From Turnera subulata (lineage: Eukaryota; Streptophyta; Magnoliopsida; Malpighiales; Passifloraceae): a stretch of 64,000 nucleotides of DNA. Every line of letters starts with the position of its first letter. Within the stretch, counting starts at the first letter, position 1. Location of the stretch: contig JAKUCV010007729.1 in the NCBI GenBank assembly GCA_028386065.3, positions 46,384 to 110,383 of the forward strand, given 5' to 3'. Under the pieces are notes generated by a model. That model was not told where the DNA came from and made no database searches. It saw only the letters and a list, made by a program, of their open reading frames with translations. The position numbers and the translations under genes were made by a program. Of the stretch, positions 1-11,228 are shown in pieces.

Positions 1-1
1 A

Positions 2-892
2 CTACCAACAACGCCCATGTCTTCACCTTGGTCACTCTCAGTATGGGGCGTTGATGTTATTGGAACAATAACCCTGAAGGCTACAAATAGACACGAGTAC
101 ATACTGGTGGCCATCGACTACTTCACCAAATGGGTGGAGGCTGAGTCATACGCCATTCTCACATCTAAGAAGGTGGCTAAATTCATCCGCAATAACATTA
201 TTTATCGCTATGGCGTCCTACATGAAATAATATCGGATAATGGCTCACACTTCAAAACTGATGTTGAAAGATTATGTCAGGAATTCGGGGTCAAGCACCA
301 CAAATCTTCACCATATCGGCCCCAAGCTAATGGAGCGGTAGAAGCTGCCAATAAGAATATGAGGGCCATCTTGGGAAAGATGATATGTACACACCGAAAA
401 TGGGCAGAAAAATTGCCATTGGCTCTATGGGGATACCGAACCTCCATTAGATCCTCCACGGGCGCAACCCCATACTCCTTAGTGTATGGCATGGAAGCTG
501 TGCTGCTTGTAGAACTCGAAGTACAATCATTTAGGGTGGCCCGGGAAAGCAAGCTCCCTAAAACGGAGTGGGTGCAAGAAAGGCTTGATCAATTGGAATT
601 ACTGGATGAAATGAGACTGTCAGCCTTATATCATGTGCAGGGATTCCAAAGAAGAATATCTCGGGCTTTAAACAAAAGAATCAAGGAAAGAGGACTGAAG
701 GAAGGGGATTTGGTGCTGAAAGAAGTAAGACAACTAGTGCACGACCCTAGGGGAAAATTCAAGGCTAAATGGATTGGGCCTTACATCATCAAGGAGAATC
801 TACCAAAGGGGGCAACAAGAGTTAGAGATTTGGATGGAAATGAGTTTCGAGAGCCAGTCAATCTAGATCAGTCAAAGAAATATTATGTGTAA
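2..892 (+). CDS. Ty3/gypsy (Tat/Ogre-like) polyprotein, C-terminal integrase part, cut by window edge
   Basis: This is the C-terminal end of a retrotransposon polyprotein; its frame is already open at base 2, so the ATG at 17 is internal. Counting from that ATG, the integrase core (rve fold) has the catalytic triad D13 (WGVDVIG), D74 (SDNGSHF) and E109 (PQANGAVEAA), with 34 residues between the last two as the DD35E family requires. The C-terminal part after about residue 190 is the basic DNA-binding tail (GPY..I motif) and ends at a TAA stop. Integrase joins element cDNA into host DNA. The wording of the motifs and the long 3' region with an antisense gene fit Tat/Ogre-type elements. The triad is intact and no frameshift is seen in this part; whether the element is autonomous cannot be judged because reverse transcriptase lies outside the window. 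Confidence 0.93.
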   Translation, partial: LPTTPMSSPWSLSVWGVDVIGTITLKATNRHEYILVAIDYFTKWVEAESYAILTSKKVAKFIRNNIIYRYGVLHEIISDNGSHFKTDVERLCQEFGVKHHKSSPYRPQANGAVEAANKNMRAILGKMICTHRKWAEKLPLALWGYRTSIRSSTGATPYSLVYGMEAVLLVELEVQSFRVARESKLPKTEWVQERLDQLELLDEMRLSALYHVQGFQRRISRALNKRIKERGLKEGDLVLKEVRQLVHDPRGKFKAKWIGPYIIKENLPKGATRVRDLDGNEFREPVNLDQSKKYYV

Positions 893-1075
893 TTGATGTA
901 AAAAGAACTATGTAGACCTGATTCCTTGCGCTCGAAAGAAGAAAAGTAATGATGAGCCAAGGATACGTAGGAAGCCCAACTTGGGGTTCGGTCACTTTAT
1001 TAATAAAAAAACAAAGGTTGACGAGAAAGGAAATGGGAGTTCATTCACTCGTTTATTTTGCATGCATTATACATG

Positions 1076-2402
1076 TCATGAATACTCATCTAAGCAAAAT
1101 ATCAAAGTACGCCTAAGCATCTTCCTCATAATCCCTAGGGGACTCAAGTTCCTACAGACATTAGATCCCAAGTGTCTATCTTTGTACCCGGAGAGGATTG
1201 GTTCAACCTCGCCAACATCCCTCTTTAACCACCTTTGATAAGTCATGAAGGAAGAGGGATTGGCGATGTTACAAATCTTCGCCTTTGTGGGAAGACTCCA
1301 GTACCCTTGCAGAAGCTTTATGGTGCGCCCATCCATTAACCTGTCAAGAGGGGAATGGGGAAGGGGAGGAATTATCTGATCATATCCAAATTGTCTGACT
1401 ACCCTTGATGAATAGTAAAAGGTAGTCCGAAGAATCCCTAGGAGCACTACAACCTTTTGACCAGCTGTGTGGACAATCACCTCTCGCATCCCGAACCAAA
1501 GACAGTGCCATATGACTTGATGTTCCTCTAATTGTTTCATGAAAGTCACCCATCCCTTAATAGAAGAAGGAGTAAAGGAAGAGACCCGTTCTTGGTATTC
1601 CCCTGAAGTATACAAGCCAGATTTTGGAGGAGGGATCAATTTGAGATGGTCGCACAACCACATCTATAAAGAAACAGATTAATAAGAAAAGAGGGGAAGA
1701 AGATGAATTCCAAAGATGCAGGAAAGTTAAAGGCGATACCTGGAGGAGCAGTGGGGAATCTGTTAAGGGCCTATCAGGATAAGCCGTCAGAGTGTCCAGA
1801 AAAGCAAGAGTTTCACCTAGAACAGTAGGCACTATGTTATGACCACTAAACAACTTGGCCACCAATGTACCCACGCTTAAAGAGCAAGCATCAGAACTAC
1901 CAGTCAGCAAAAATTCACAGACCATCGCCAGAGCTAAGGCATGATCATGCCCATCTTTCCAGGATGCGTCGCGCTCTATGTACCCACGTTGCACAATATC
2001 TACAGAATATTGATTGACTAGTGGTGACAAGTTCACGTGCATATCCTTACCTAGCAAATATTCCATCTGCTCATTAGTAACGGACAAGAAAGCACTGACC
2101 TCAAACTTAGTCACTGCGGCAGGAGGAACCATGGCAATATCATCTTCCACCTGGGTTTTAAGGAGCGCACAAAACTCATCCACCAATGGGCAGAGTTCCA
2201 CCATAGAAGGGCCAAAACGAAACACACGGTGATCATAATCCCAGAACATAGCTGCAGCACGGATTAAGTCATCATCAATCTTCACTGTGGCCAGGTTGAA
2301 TAAGGCAGAAAGCCCCGGTACCTTGAAATCAAGGTGACGCGCATGGGGAACATCCTTCATCCACTGGAGCACGTTGGCACGAAAATTTCCACTCATGGCC
2401 AC
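1076..2402 (-). CDS. Antisense spliced gene of DUF7745 / plant-mobile-domain type inside the gypsy element
   Basis: Two exons on the strand opposite to the polyprotein. Exon 1 is 2402..1740 (221 codons), the intron is 1739..1664 (76 nt, CAG|GTATC donor, TTTATAG acceptor after a T-rich tract), and exon 2 is 1663..1076 (195 codons plus stop). The join is phase 0 and gives 416 residues. The N-terminal part (WDYDHRVFRFG, then a helical stretch) is the signature I associate with DUF7745 proteins, which resemble the plant mobile (MAIN/PMD) domain; exon 2 (SFTPSSIKGWVTFMKQLEE) continues it. Without splicing, exon 1 runs into a hydrophobic nonsense tail, which supports the intron. Antisense ORFs between integrase and 3' LTR are known in some Tat elements (for example Grande); their role is unknown. 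A TATA box lies 63 bp upstream. Confidence 0.72.
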
Positions 2403-2464
2403 CTCAAATGTGTTTGGAAGAAATTCTAACGAGTTATAAATGTCTTTGGGTACCCAAGGTCTTG

Positions 2465-2472
2465 TTTATATA
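2465..2472 (-). promoter_or_regulatory. TATA box for the antisense gene
   Basis: The minus strand reads TATATAAA here, 63 bp before the ATG at 2402. A start about 30 bp downstream would leave a short 5' leader. This suggests the antisense gene is transcribed on its own and not only from the LTR. Confidence 0.5.
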
Positions 2473-2548
2473 TTTTCTAGGTCGGTGGAATTCGTGGAAA
2501 TCGTAAAGCCCAGGCCTGAAAACAAAAAAGAAAATTTTGGGGGCACAC

Positions 2549-2603
2549 GACCACCGCTACCGGCGGTCATCCATGCAAGACCACCGCACAGGTGGTCATT
2601 CTC
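2549..2603. repeat. Two GACCRCC...GGYGGTC hairpin modules
   Basis: Two small inverted repeats follow each other: GACCACCG-(4)-CGGCGGTC (one mismatch) and GACCACC-(5)-GGTGGTC. The same module recurs three times inside the LTR at 5229-5335, so it is an element-specific motif. Confidence 0.6.
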
Positions 2604-2975
2604 CCCACATGATTGTCTGGTTGATCGGCACGGGCCCACTTGGAAAATTCCAGAAAAAATTAAAAAAAATTAGGATGAAGCAAAAAGGGTAGGAGAGTGA
2701 AAAAAAAAAAGAAAGGAGGGAAAAAAGAGAAGGTTACATCTGTCTACTGAGACCAAACTGTTCATTGAAAAAAGGGGCACCTATCGACTTTTACTTGAAT
2801 TTGCAGTAATAAATATTCTGTATGTCATGCGTGCATAATTGATCAGGCCTTAATGCGTACTAGGGGCATGTCGCCCCGCTCTTGATTCCTAGGGGCACGA
2901 TATGCCCATCCCTCATTTGATGTCAACATTCGAGGATAACCGATAGAATAGGGGCACACTGAATCCCATCTCTCA

Positions 2976-3795
2976 AATCATGGAGAGATACTAGGGGCAT
3001 CACACCCCACTTCTGGTTTATATGTCTCAAGAGGCACGACACACCCCATTACCTTCAAACCTGGTTCATTGATGTAAGGAGCAGGAGATCCAGACAACTT
3101 GGCTGTAAGAAAGCACCTTTCTAAAACCTGTGAGATTATAAGGGAGCCAAAGATAGCAAGATAACCCAGACACATCCAACCCAAACCTGAGAATATGAGG
3201 AATCCAGAAGCGAGGCAACCAAACCATGTGAGAAGCCATCTAGTGGAGGGCACTCTGTCAAGTAAGCACCCAGTTAGGAAAGCCAAAGACCCAGTCTTTG
3301 CAAACCCGAAAAAAAAAAAAAAACAAGAGAGGAGTCCAGACATGAGGGGTCCAGACCTAGAAGAACCTTGTCAAAAGATAGATGAGAAGGAAACCAGACA
3401 TGAGCAATCCAAATGAGAGAAAACCATGAGGGAGTCCGGATTTGAGGGAGTCCAGACAAAAATGAACCGTGAGTAGAGCATGGAAAACTAGAGATGAAGG
3501 TATCCAGACATGAAGGTGTCCAGACATGTTGGAAACCAACTGTGAGGGAAAAAAACATGAGGGAATCAGACATGAGGGAAACCAGCCATGAGGGAGAAAA
3601 CCATGAGGGAGTCCAGACATGAGGAAAACCAGTAAGCCAAGGGCCCAGCCCTTGCAAACCCAAGATGACTAGACTTTGAGATATACAAGTCAGAAGCCGA
3701 GAACCCAGTTCTCGCAATAAGGAAACCAGACAAAAGCCGTGTACCCAGTACCCACAAAACTAAAGCCGAGGACCTGATTCTCGCAAACTCCGGGA
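2976..3795. repeat. Degenerate minisatellite, 'gag-TCCAGACATGAG' type
   Basis: Irregular repeats of about 17-40 bp built from 'GGAGTCCAGACATGAGG' and 'AAACCAGACATGAG'. ORFs across it are low-complexity and are not genes. Tandem repeats in the 3' untranslated region are typical of Tat/Ogre elements. Confidence 0.7.
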
Positions 3796-4470
3796 TGAGA
3801 TGATTCCAGGAAACCATGGCTTGGGATGAGATGATTCCCAAACATAATCTAGCCGACAAGGATGAGATGATTCCTTGTCAACAACCCGATAGATGCGATG
3901 ATTTTATCGCCCGGGATGAGATGATTCCCGAAAACCATAGCTTTGGGATGAGATGATTCAGAAAAGCCCATACATAATCCAACCGATAAGGATGAGATGA
4001 TTCCTTGTCAACAGCCTGATAGATGAGACGATTCTATCGCCCCCGGATGAGATGATTCCCGAAAACCATAGCTTGGGATGAGATGATTCCCAAACATAAT
4101 CCAGCCGACAAGAATGAGATGATTCCTTATCAATAACCCGATAGATGAGGTGATTCTATAGCCCCGGAATGAGATGATTCTCGGAAACTATAGCTTGGGA
4201 TGAGATGATTCCCAAACATAATCCAGCCGACAAAGATGAGATGATTCTTTGTCAAAAACCCGATAGATGAGATGATTCTCGGAAACCATAGCTTGGGATG
4301 AGATGATTCCCAAACATAATCCAGCCGATAAAGATGAGATGATTCTTTATCAACAACCCGATAGATGAGATGATTCTATCGCCCCGGGATGAGATGATTC
4401 CCGGAAACCTGGGATGAGATGATTCCCAGAAACCGAGGGCCAGTCCCTCAAAACTTCGGGATGAGATGAT
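3796..4470. repeat. Tandem array of GGATGAGATGATTC units in a ~120-bp higher-order period
   Basis: About 20 copies of a 14-bp core, GGATGAGATGATTC, often written as short palindromic pairs (for example 'CCCGGGATGAGATGATTCCCG'-like contexts). The cores are grouped in a higher-order unit of roughly 120-130 bp that starts near 'AGCCGACAAG' (about 3853, 3984, 4104, 4227, 4325). No coding potential. Confidence 0.85.
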
Positions 4471-4587
4471 TCCTGAAGAGGAGCATGGGATGCGCCAAAA
4501 CATGGCACACACACCACATATTATCATTCAAATTTGGTTGTTCCTTTCTTATGTTATTTTGTCTTTAGTCCCTAAGGACTCATCAAC

Positions 4588-4597
4588 GAGGGGCATC
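4588..4597 (+). other. Polypurine tract of the gypsy element
   Basis: GAGGGGCATC directly precedes the LTR start TGTGAACACCC. This is the expected place and composition for the plus-strand primer of reverse transcription. Confidence 0.75.
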
Positions 4598-5228
4598 TGT
4601 GAACACCCAAATTTGACCCATGAACGTTTTACTAAAAGTAGATTCCAAACATGCTCATACTTGAGGTTAATGAGATGATTTGATTTTAAGTTAAGGCATG
4701 ATTAGAATTTAATTTGGTAGAATTAATGTATTTTGATAATCTAAACCTTTGTGCACATAAACCTAAGGAATAATGAGATGATTTAATCTTAGGATAAAAT
4801 ATATAATAAGGTTTATTTACATTAAAATACATTCCATTTCGTTGGTTAGGCTCTTTTAGTTGTTTGTAACCCAATTATATTGAGATGATTTATTTTTGGG
4901 TTAGAAATGGTTTAAGGGTCCAAGTTAATGAATTCTCCAGAGTTTATCCAGCCCATTAACACACTTCTTGCAGGCTAATTTTAGCTCTAATTTTCGTGAA
5001 AAATCAGAGTTAAATTATCATTTAAGTAGATTTTTGTGTTTTTGGTATGATTTTGCTTAAAATGGGTACCAATGTGTAATCAATCAATCTTGGAATGATT
5101 TAAGGGAGTGAGGATCAAGTAATTGAGTGATTCTAGATTAATTAGGGGTTAATTACGTGGTAGGATCAAGTTACAGCTGAATTAGGGGGATTGAGGGTTA
5201 AAAAAAGGAAAGAACGAGTGACACGCGC

Positions 5229-5335
5229 GGCGACAGGCGGTCCTCTCGCGACGACCGCCAGCACCTGGCGGTTCTTCTCACATGACCGCCGGCACTGGTG
5301 GTCATCCTTTGGAAGACTGCTGGCAGCGGCTGTCA
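5229..5335. repeat. Three GACCGCC/GGYGGTC hairpin modules in the LTR
   Basis: Three successive modules, GACCGCC-(7)-GGCGGTT, GACCGCC-(6)-GGTGGTC and a decayed third, spaced about 38-45 bp. They match the two modules at 2549-2603 outside the LTR. They lie about 120-220 bp upstream of the TATA box, in U3. Confidence 0.65.
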
Positions 5336-5452
5336 TAGGTGCCCAGAAACTCCGATTTTGTTTCTAATTCGATCCTACGCGATTTTGGACCAGATTTTCA
5401 GGCATAATCTTCACCATTGAGCAGGTCCACACCCCAAAGCTTCCCAGACCAC

Positions 5453-5460
5453 TATAAATA
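5453..5460 (+). promoter_or_regulatory. LTR TATA box
   Basis: TATAAATA in a locally GC-richer context. Transcription would start near 5485 and the R region would begin there. Confidence 0.7.
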
Positions 5461-6194
5461 GGACTCCTAACACACATTTCAGAGGACACACAATCTTTCT
5501 CACACATACACCCATAAGCCTTGAGTGCTTGGAGAAACTTTACCTCTCCCAGCCTATAGATACATTCTTAGGCAGAAACTCTGGAGGAATTTCGTGGGAG
5601 GCCTCAACAGTAGTCCATCAAGGAAAAGTCAAGAAGAGGATCAACCATTGAGCTTAGAAGTGGATAGAAGGTGGGTGTAGAACCCAACCCATTGCAAGGA
5701 GCTAGAGGAGGGCTACCGGAGGTAACACTAAACCTTGTTTTGATTGATCCTTGTTGACTATATGTTGATGCTTTTGATGATGTAAGTGGCCGATTTGTGC
5801 CATGTTTGGAACTATGTAGCTTTGACCCCGGTCACTCGGGTACATAGGTAGTCTCGGTTTTGTAACGGGATGCAAGCCAAATCTTCTTCTTCTCCCCTAT
5901 TCTTTTAATTTCCACACTTGCACACTTGCACCAGGCACACTTGCATTTTGCAATTGCACATAGTCTCGACCCAACACGGATGGGTGCCTAACACCTTCCT
6001 ATCTGTGATGAACCCCCGATCCCATGACTTTGGTTTGCCATGACCATATAGCCTAAAGGAGTCACAAAGGTTTTTCCCAAGTTTTGTCCTTAATAAAATT
6101 TGGGTGGCAACTCCAATGTCATGGGATTGACCCAAGGAAGAAGGTGAAAGGATTAGGTGAATAGGCCCAAGTGATTTTGAGTCGGGTATTCACA

Positions 6195-9000
6195 AATTCT
6201 TAAGCATGAAATGCCCTATCAGTCAGTAAGACAGGTGCCCAACATAGCTGTCACAACTAGTGAAGAAAAAGCATCATATACATTGCAAGGTCCAGAATTC
6301 GGCTCAATGCTTATTGTTTTGAAAGCATGAAGGAATGAATCAAACCTTTGGGAGGTTTTCACAAAAAAAAAAAACCCTCAAGGCCTACTCATTGAAAGAT
6401 TCACGAAGGTCCTCTTTGAAAGAATTCCCATCATCAGAAGCTAGATAAAGATGGGAGATATCTTGCAGCAAGACCTGCAGAACCCACTTGATGGCAGGAC
6501 CTCCGTTGAGCAGCAAATAGTCGGGACTTCCTCATAGCAGAGACAAAGAGGTCACTAAAACGAGGACCTTTTGTTGCAGTATTGGCAAAGTCTATAAGTA
6601 AAGCCACGAGGAGGTATACAAAATCCATTCCACAAGGAAGGCAAATCAAATGCCACAGAATGACTCACAAGATGAGCATGAGAGCTAAGTGTTATTTTGA
6701 CAAGGAGTACTTGTCCAAGATGACAATTAAAGAGTAGGTCCTGGTTGGCTTTCTCACATAAGGAACGCCTACCTTGGATAGTTGAAAAAGATGAACAGGT
6801 ATTGCAATTGGATGGTTCCTATACCAAATAAGATTTCAATCATTATAGCCATGAAGCTGTGGAGAGACATGCCTAGATCCTCAATGAAGTTGCATGAGCA
6901 ACCTCGAGCAATCAAGTCAAATATAAGGTAGAGATCATGAGGATATTGAGCATCTGTTCATTATAAGAGGACATTCCTCTACCTCCTTATAACAGTATTT
7001 CAGGAAGAACAGAAGTCTAAAACAAAAGGTGATATTAGGGTGCCGCAACAAAAAAGTTGGACCTCGTTCCATCTAAAAACCTGGTCTTTTTTAGGATAGA
7101 GGCAACAAGTCCAAAACAGAGCTACAGTTGGGAAAGACCACATCAAGCTGAAGAGCTAAAGTACCAAGGTTCTTGTTTCAAAATCCACAATCTAGGTGCA
7201 TACTTTCAAATCAAAGAGGTTCTTCCCATAATAAGATGAGGCAGTCCAATATGGCTTTGAAAAAGAGTTACGAGTAGCCACGGACATCTCTAAAATGCAG
7301 ATCTCTTAAACAAAAGAACCCTAAGGAACTTTCAAAAAAGAATCCTAGAGGTCTCTAGAATGAAGAACCTTATGGTCCTCTCAAATGGAAGGTCCGAACC
7401 AAAAAAGGGACCTCAGAAGCAATGCTTTCATAATAAGTCTCATGGAGACCTCACTAAAAAGGAACCTCTATAATGAGGACCTTCCTTGAAAACTCCTAAA
7501 TAATGGATACCTCATCTCAAATGAGAGTTCCATGGGACCTTCGCAAACAAGAGACCTCAGAAGCAATGATTCCACAATGAGACCATGAAGACCACTATAA
7601 AAAGGGACCTCTATAATGAGGACCTTCCTTGAGAATCCCCAAGTAAGAAATCCCAGGACTAATATTTCATAATCAGTCCACTCCAAAGAAGGACCTCTAC
7701 AACGAAGGCATATAATGACATTGCATGCAAAGCAATGGGAGAGAAGGTCTACGTGGTGTTTTCCATAAGAAGAAAATGCTATCTCGCAAGAAAGTGGGAT
7801 TGTCAAAAGGAAGAAGAAGCAAAAAGCAAAATTCAAGAGTTGAAGAGTTACTCCACCAAGCAAGAAACCCGAAGAACCTAAACAGTCTCTGTGCCCCAAA
7901 AAAGTTGAAACCAATACAGCTCTATTGTCAAATTTTTATCAAACCTTCTCTCTGAGGAACCTAATGATATAAGGCTCAGAAGGTTGAGGTCCTCCGAACT
8001 AAGTGCTTCTGAGAGAGGACCTGCAAAGGAAAGAACTCAATGGAAGGTCAAAAGCTCTCCTTGCGAGGTATAAGAGCTGACAGTGGTAACCTGCTAAAGA
8101 ATGCCAGTCAGACATCCAAAGTCGGGGCTTAAACCGCGCACTCATAAGTTGGAGTCTCACATGTACTTCCCAAAGCCGCGACCTAACCCACGCACTCACT
8201 CTTACATGAGCAATACAAAGAAGCGATCTAACACGTGCACTACAAAGTTGCAGGCTTGTCTATACAATGCGTAACAGTAAACACAACTATTCTCCAGTTT
8301 AGAATCTCCATCAAGAGCCCTGAAGAAGGAGACCTTCCCAGGAAAAGGTCCCCAAAGGAGACCCATAAAGACCTTGAAAGTTAGGGGTTCTAAAATCCCC
8401 AAAGACCCCGAGTCAGTACAAGCACCAAAAAGGACCCCAGCTATGCTCCTTAAAGACCTCTAAAAAGAAGGTCAATAATCTAAATGAGGCTCCTTTGAAA
8501 ACATGTCCCCAAGAATCGGTCCCTAGAGACCTCTGAAATAAGGATTCTTGACCTTGAAAATCAAAAGTCCTGAGATCCCCAAAAACTTTGAAGAAGAGAG
8601 ATCCTAAAATCTCTGAAGACTTTGAAAATCAAAAGTTCTAAAATTGAGATCGAGGAGACCTTGAAAATCAAAGGTCCCGAGATCCCCAAAGACCTTGCTT
8701 AGATCTAACCAGAATGGCCTTGGATCTAGTTGCACTTTATGTTCATCTGGTCTTAGATCTAATTTAATCTAGTTCATTCTCCTTCCTCTAGTGATGAGTG
8801 GGGTATGATGTGGTAGTTGCAACAAATTTTGACCTTGTTTCCACGCTCTTTTGTAAGTTTTTGGCTATCTCTTACTAGATCCGGTTTTGACTTGCCATTT
8901 TTTCTCATCATATAGGAGATCCATGGGCTCCTTTTTGGTTCCTTGCGTATACCCTACCTCTGCAATACCTCCTGAAGGGAGTGTGGGATATGAATTTTGC
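6195..9000. other. Degenerate repeat DNA, no intact gene
   Basis: No convincing ORF. The stretch is full of diverged 'AGGACCTC' and 'GACCTTGAAAATCAAA' repeats. Around 6800-6940 the plus strand reads, with stops, something like the 'ATNNQAEYEAL' segment of a gypsy RNase H, but the match is weak. It is probably the relic of one or more older gypsy elements. Confidence 0.45.
7409..7650. repeat. Two-copy direct repeat, ~143-bp period
   Basis: Both units start with GACCTCAGAAGCAATG (7409 and 7552) and share 'CCTCTATAATGAGGACC' further on. Further, looser repeats of GACCTTGAAAATCAAA occur at about 8550-8700. Confidence 0.6.
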
Positions 9001-9249
9001 GAGTTGGCTAGCTTTTTTGGTCATTCGGCCAAGGTTTCACTGTTGGGAATGATTTAGGTGGTCACGGTACCTCCAGTGATCAGATTACACCCCCAATGGT
9101 TAGAGTACCTCTGGTGATTGGAGTTTCGGCCAGAGTGACTCCGATGGTTATAGTACCTCTGGTGACTAAAGTTCCACAAATTGGTGGGTTAGACTCTACC
9201 GTTGGACCTGATTTCTCAAATGGAGAAGCCATGAATTTTTGTCCATTTT

Positions 9250-9745
9250 CCACAAACGACGCCAATGTAAAAAATGGATTTTTTACCAGAGTATGGATGT
9301 AAATTCCTTGGGCTTGATTGTCTGACTCTTTGGCATAATCTTGATGCCCGGAGGACCTGATCTCTATGCTTGGAGGATTTACTCCTAACGCCTGAAGGAC
9401 CTGATCTCTATGCTTGGAGGACTTAATCCTCATGCCTGAAACACCTGCAAGACTAATAAGAATGACCCGGGAAAGTCCAGGGTTGTGACCCCAGGAGAAC
9501 TTCCGATGCCTAAGTTAGCAAATTGGATTTTTCTCTATTATATGGAGAGTATAGAAAGAGAGAGTTTTGAGAGTGGAGAATTATATTCTTTAGAGAGAAT
9601 TTTTTCGTGGAGAGTAGAGTTTTCTCCAGGAAGGATATGGTGTGTTGAAACTCTTATCTTGCACCCTTTTTATAGGGATTTTGGTGGATGGAGGATTTAC
9701 TCTGGATGTCCCTTTAGTTCCATGTAACACTTATAACATTTCTCA
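9250..9745 (-). mobile_element. Probable gypsy LTR end and primer-binding site, minus strand
   Basis: Reading the minus strand, an LTR-like stretch with TATAAAAA (9674..9667) runs to TTACA at 9266, followed after one base by TGGCGTCGTTTGTGG (9264..9250). That is close to the TGGCGCCGT... primer-binding sites usual after gypsy 5' LTRs. The left LTR boundary is not defined, and the region further left on the same strand has only scrambled ORFs. Short direct repeats ('CTATGCTTGGAGGA') occur at 9370-9435. Confidence 0.45.
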
Positions 9746-10521
9746 CATTTTTCATGTGGCAAAATAGCTAGCTGGACCTGGTCCGGGGCCTTTGTATTGG
9801 ACTTGATTTTGAACTTCTATATTGGGCCTAAGACTGGTCCTGGATTTTGTCTAATTTGAGCCTTTAAGCCTTGATTGATTTATTTCATGCCTCATCACTT
9901 CCAATTTTAATTCTTTTCATTATTCACTTGCATAGGAGATAGTCACAAAAATTCTTGATCTAACCTAATTTATTGGAAATTCCAAAGGGTTGACATTTTA
10001 TCTTCATTGTTTTACTTCAAAACTATTTGGTTAGGTTAGATTATAAGTTATAAGAGTCTTACTTTTGCACATCAGTATTTTTTATTTTTATTGAGAATCA
10101 CATCATAGGCTGAGTATATTATTGATCATCTTAGTGAATTTTGTTACATGATTATTTTGACAATTTGTTACATGATTATTTGGACAAGTATTAATTCATT
10201 GTTAGTTTATGTTCTTCTTGTGTACTAGGCATATACCCAATAATTTTTTTTGGGTGCACTTATATATTCACCCGAACCTCATTGTAACATTTATTATAAT
10301 TGATACATAGGAAGAGTGAAAGTGATTCACTTGCCATTGCAAAACTTACACAAAACAGGAAGAAAGATAATACAGGCAACTAATTTATTAAACACAGCCA
10401 GAAATAATCTACATATTATTATGTTTGCTGCAATTGAATTGCAAATTGAACTTAAAGCAGATCAAACTTCACAACTCTCCAAAGATATTCCATCAAACTT
10501 TCTCTGTTTCAAGTTCATGTA
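9746..10521. other. Intergenic AT-rich DNA
   Basis: No gene recognised. It probably includes the 3' untranslated region of the DC1 gene at its right end if the small terminal exon proposed at 10522-10551 is real. Confidence 0.5.
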
Positions 10522-10551
10522 TCAAGAAATTATCTTCAATGCACCATCCAT
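10522..10551 (-). CDS. Candidate last exon of the DC1 gene (9 codons plus stop)
   Basis: The minus strand has a good acceptor (TTTGTTTATCAG) followed in phase 0 by ATGGATGGTG... and a TGA after nine codons. It would complete the donor at 11228. It is short and unsupported by homology; without it the chain would read through the donor for 48 more hydrophobic codons to 11085. Confidence 0.3.
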   Translation of the reverse strand: MDGALKIIS

Positions 10552-10739
10552 CTGATAAACAAAGAAATAGGCAATAGATTTTCAATTAAAAAAAGTAGCT
10601 AAAATAGTATAACACCAACTACAAAACCGTACATGTTACTATCTTAAATTCCTCAAAAAGAGATCTTTAATTCTGAAATTTTAGCACCCGTATACAATAA
10701 AGTGGATGTTCAAGATCTTAGCAATAAGCTGGTATCTTT

Positions 10740-10916
10740 GCTCAACATCATAACTAGTGGTGAAGCTATAAATAATTTTTCAAGAGCCAATGTGAATTTT
10801 TTTATATAATAATAAGAATTCATATGAAAAAAATCAGAAGGCCAAATGTAAATGACAAATAAGGACTTATATGGAAAAATAAAAAAATCCAACAAGCCAC
10901 CGCTTTAACATTATGA
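10740..10916. repeat. MITE-like repeat, copy 1
   Basis: Starts AGTGGTGAAGCTATAAAT and shares several blocks ('GGACTTATATGGAA', 'AAAAATCCA') with 56455-56700. It resembles the 'GTGGCGGAGCTAG' plant repeat family. It lies in the last proposed intron of the DC1 gene. Confidence 0.45.
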
Positions 10917-11228
10917 CCCCTAAAAAAACATCATAACAATATGTGAAATGGATTGTGAGGTGAGGGTAACTATAGATTAAAAAAATTAGTGTTCCTAAGC
11001 TAAAGGACATAGATATCACTGGATTGTTTAATTAGTATAAAGTGACAAATGAAACAATGAATTCAAATAAACATTTCACTTTCTTTATCCTTTTCTTTCA
11101 CATCCTTCTATCCTATTCACCAACTTGGAAACAAAGGTAATGCTAAAAAGTATAATTTCAACAGATAGAAGCATGCCTATTAATAAATCCACACACCAAA
11201 TTATTAAGGACAATGAACTAAATATTAC

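Larger units (their letters stand above)
2403..2975. other. Non-coding part of the gypsy 3' region
   Basis: No gene is seen. It holds two short inverted modules around 2550-2605, a purine-rich tract (about 2640-2730) and scattered 'aggggcac' repeats that lead into the minisatellite to the right. Confidence 0.6.
4598..6194 (+). mobile_element. 3' LTR of the Tat/Ogre-like gypsy element
   Basis: The LTR starts TGTGAACACCC and ends GGGTATTCACA; these ends form an 11-bp inverted repeat with one mismatch, and both carry TG..CA. Length is 1597 bp. It follows the polypurine tract directly. A TATA box sits at 5453, so U3 is about 850 bp. The 5' LTR lies outside the window, so the flanking duplication (right copy would be AATTC) cannot be checked. 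TGAGATGATT cores of the neighbouring array recur in U3 near 4670, 4770 and 4880. Confidence 0.88.

Noticed and set aside
3796..4470. CRISPR-like array
   Set aside because: Plant nuclear DNA; 'spacers' are themselves repeated and the cores are not evenly spaced. It is a retrotransposon minisatellite.
3274..4527. Hydrophobic minus-strand ORFs
   Set aside because: They follow the minisatellite period and carry no domain.
9080..9433. 117-codon minus-strand ORF
   Set aside because: It runs across the putative LTR/primer-binding-site junction and consists of short direct repeats.
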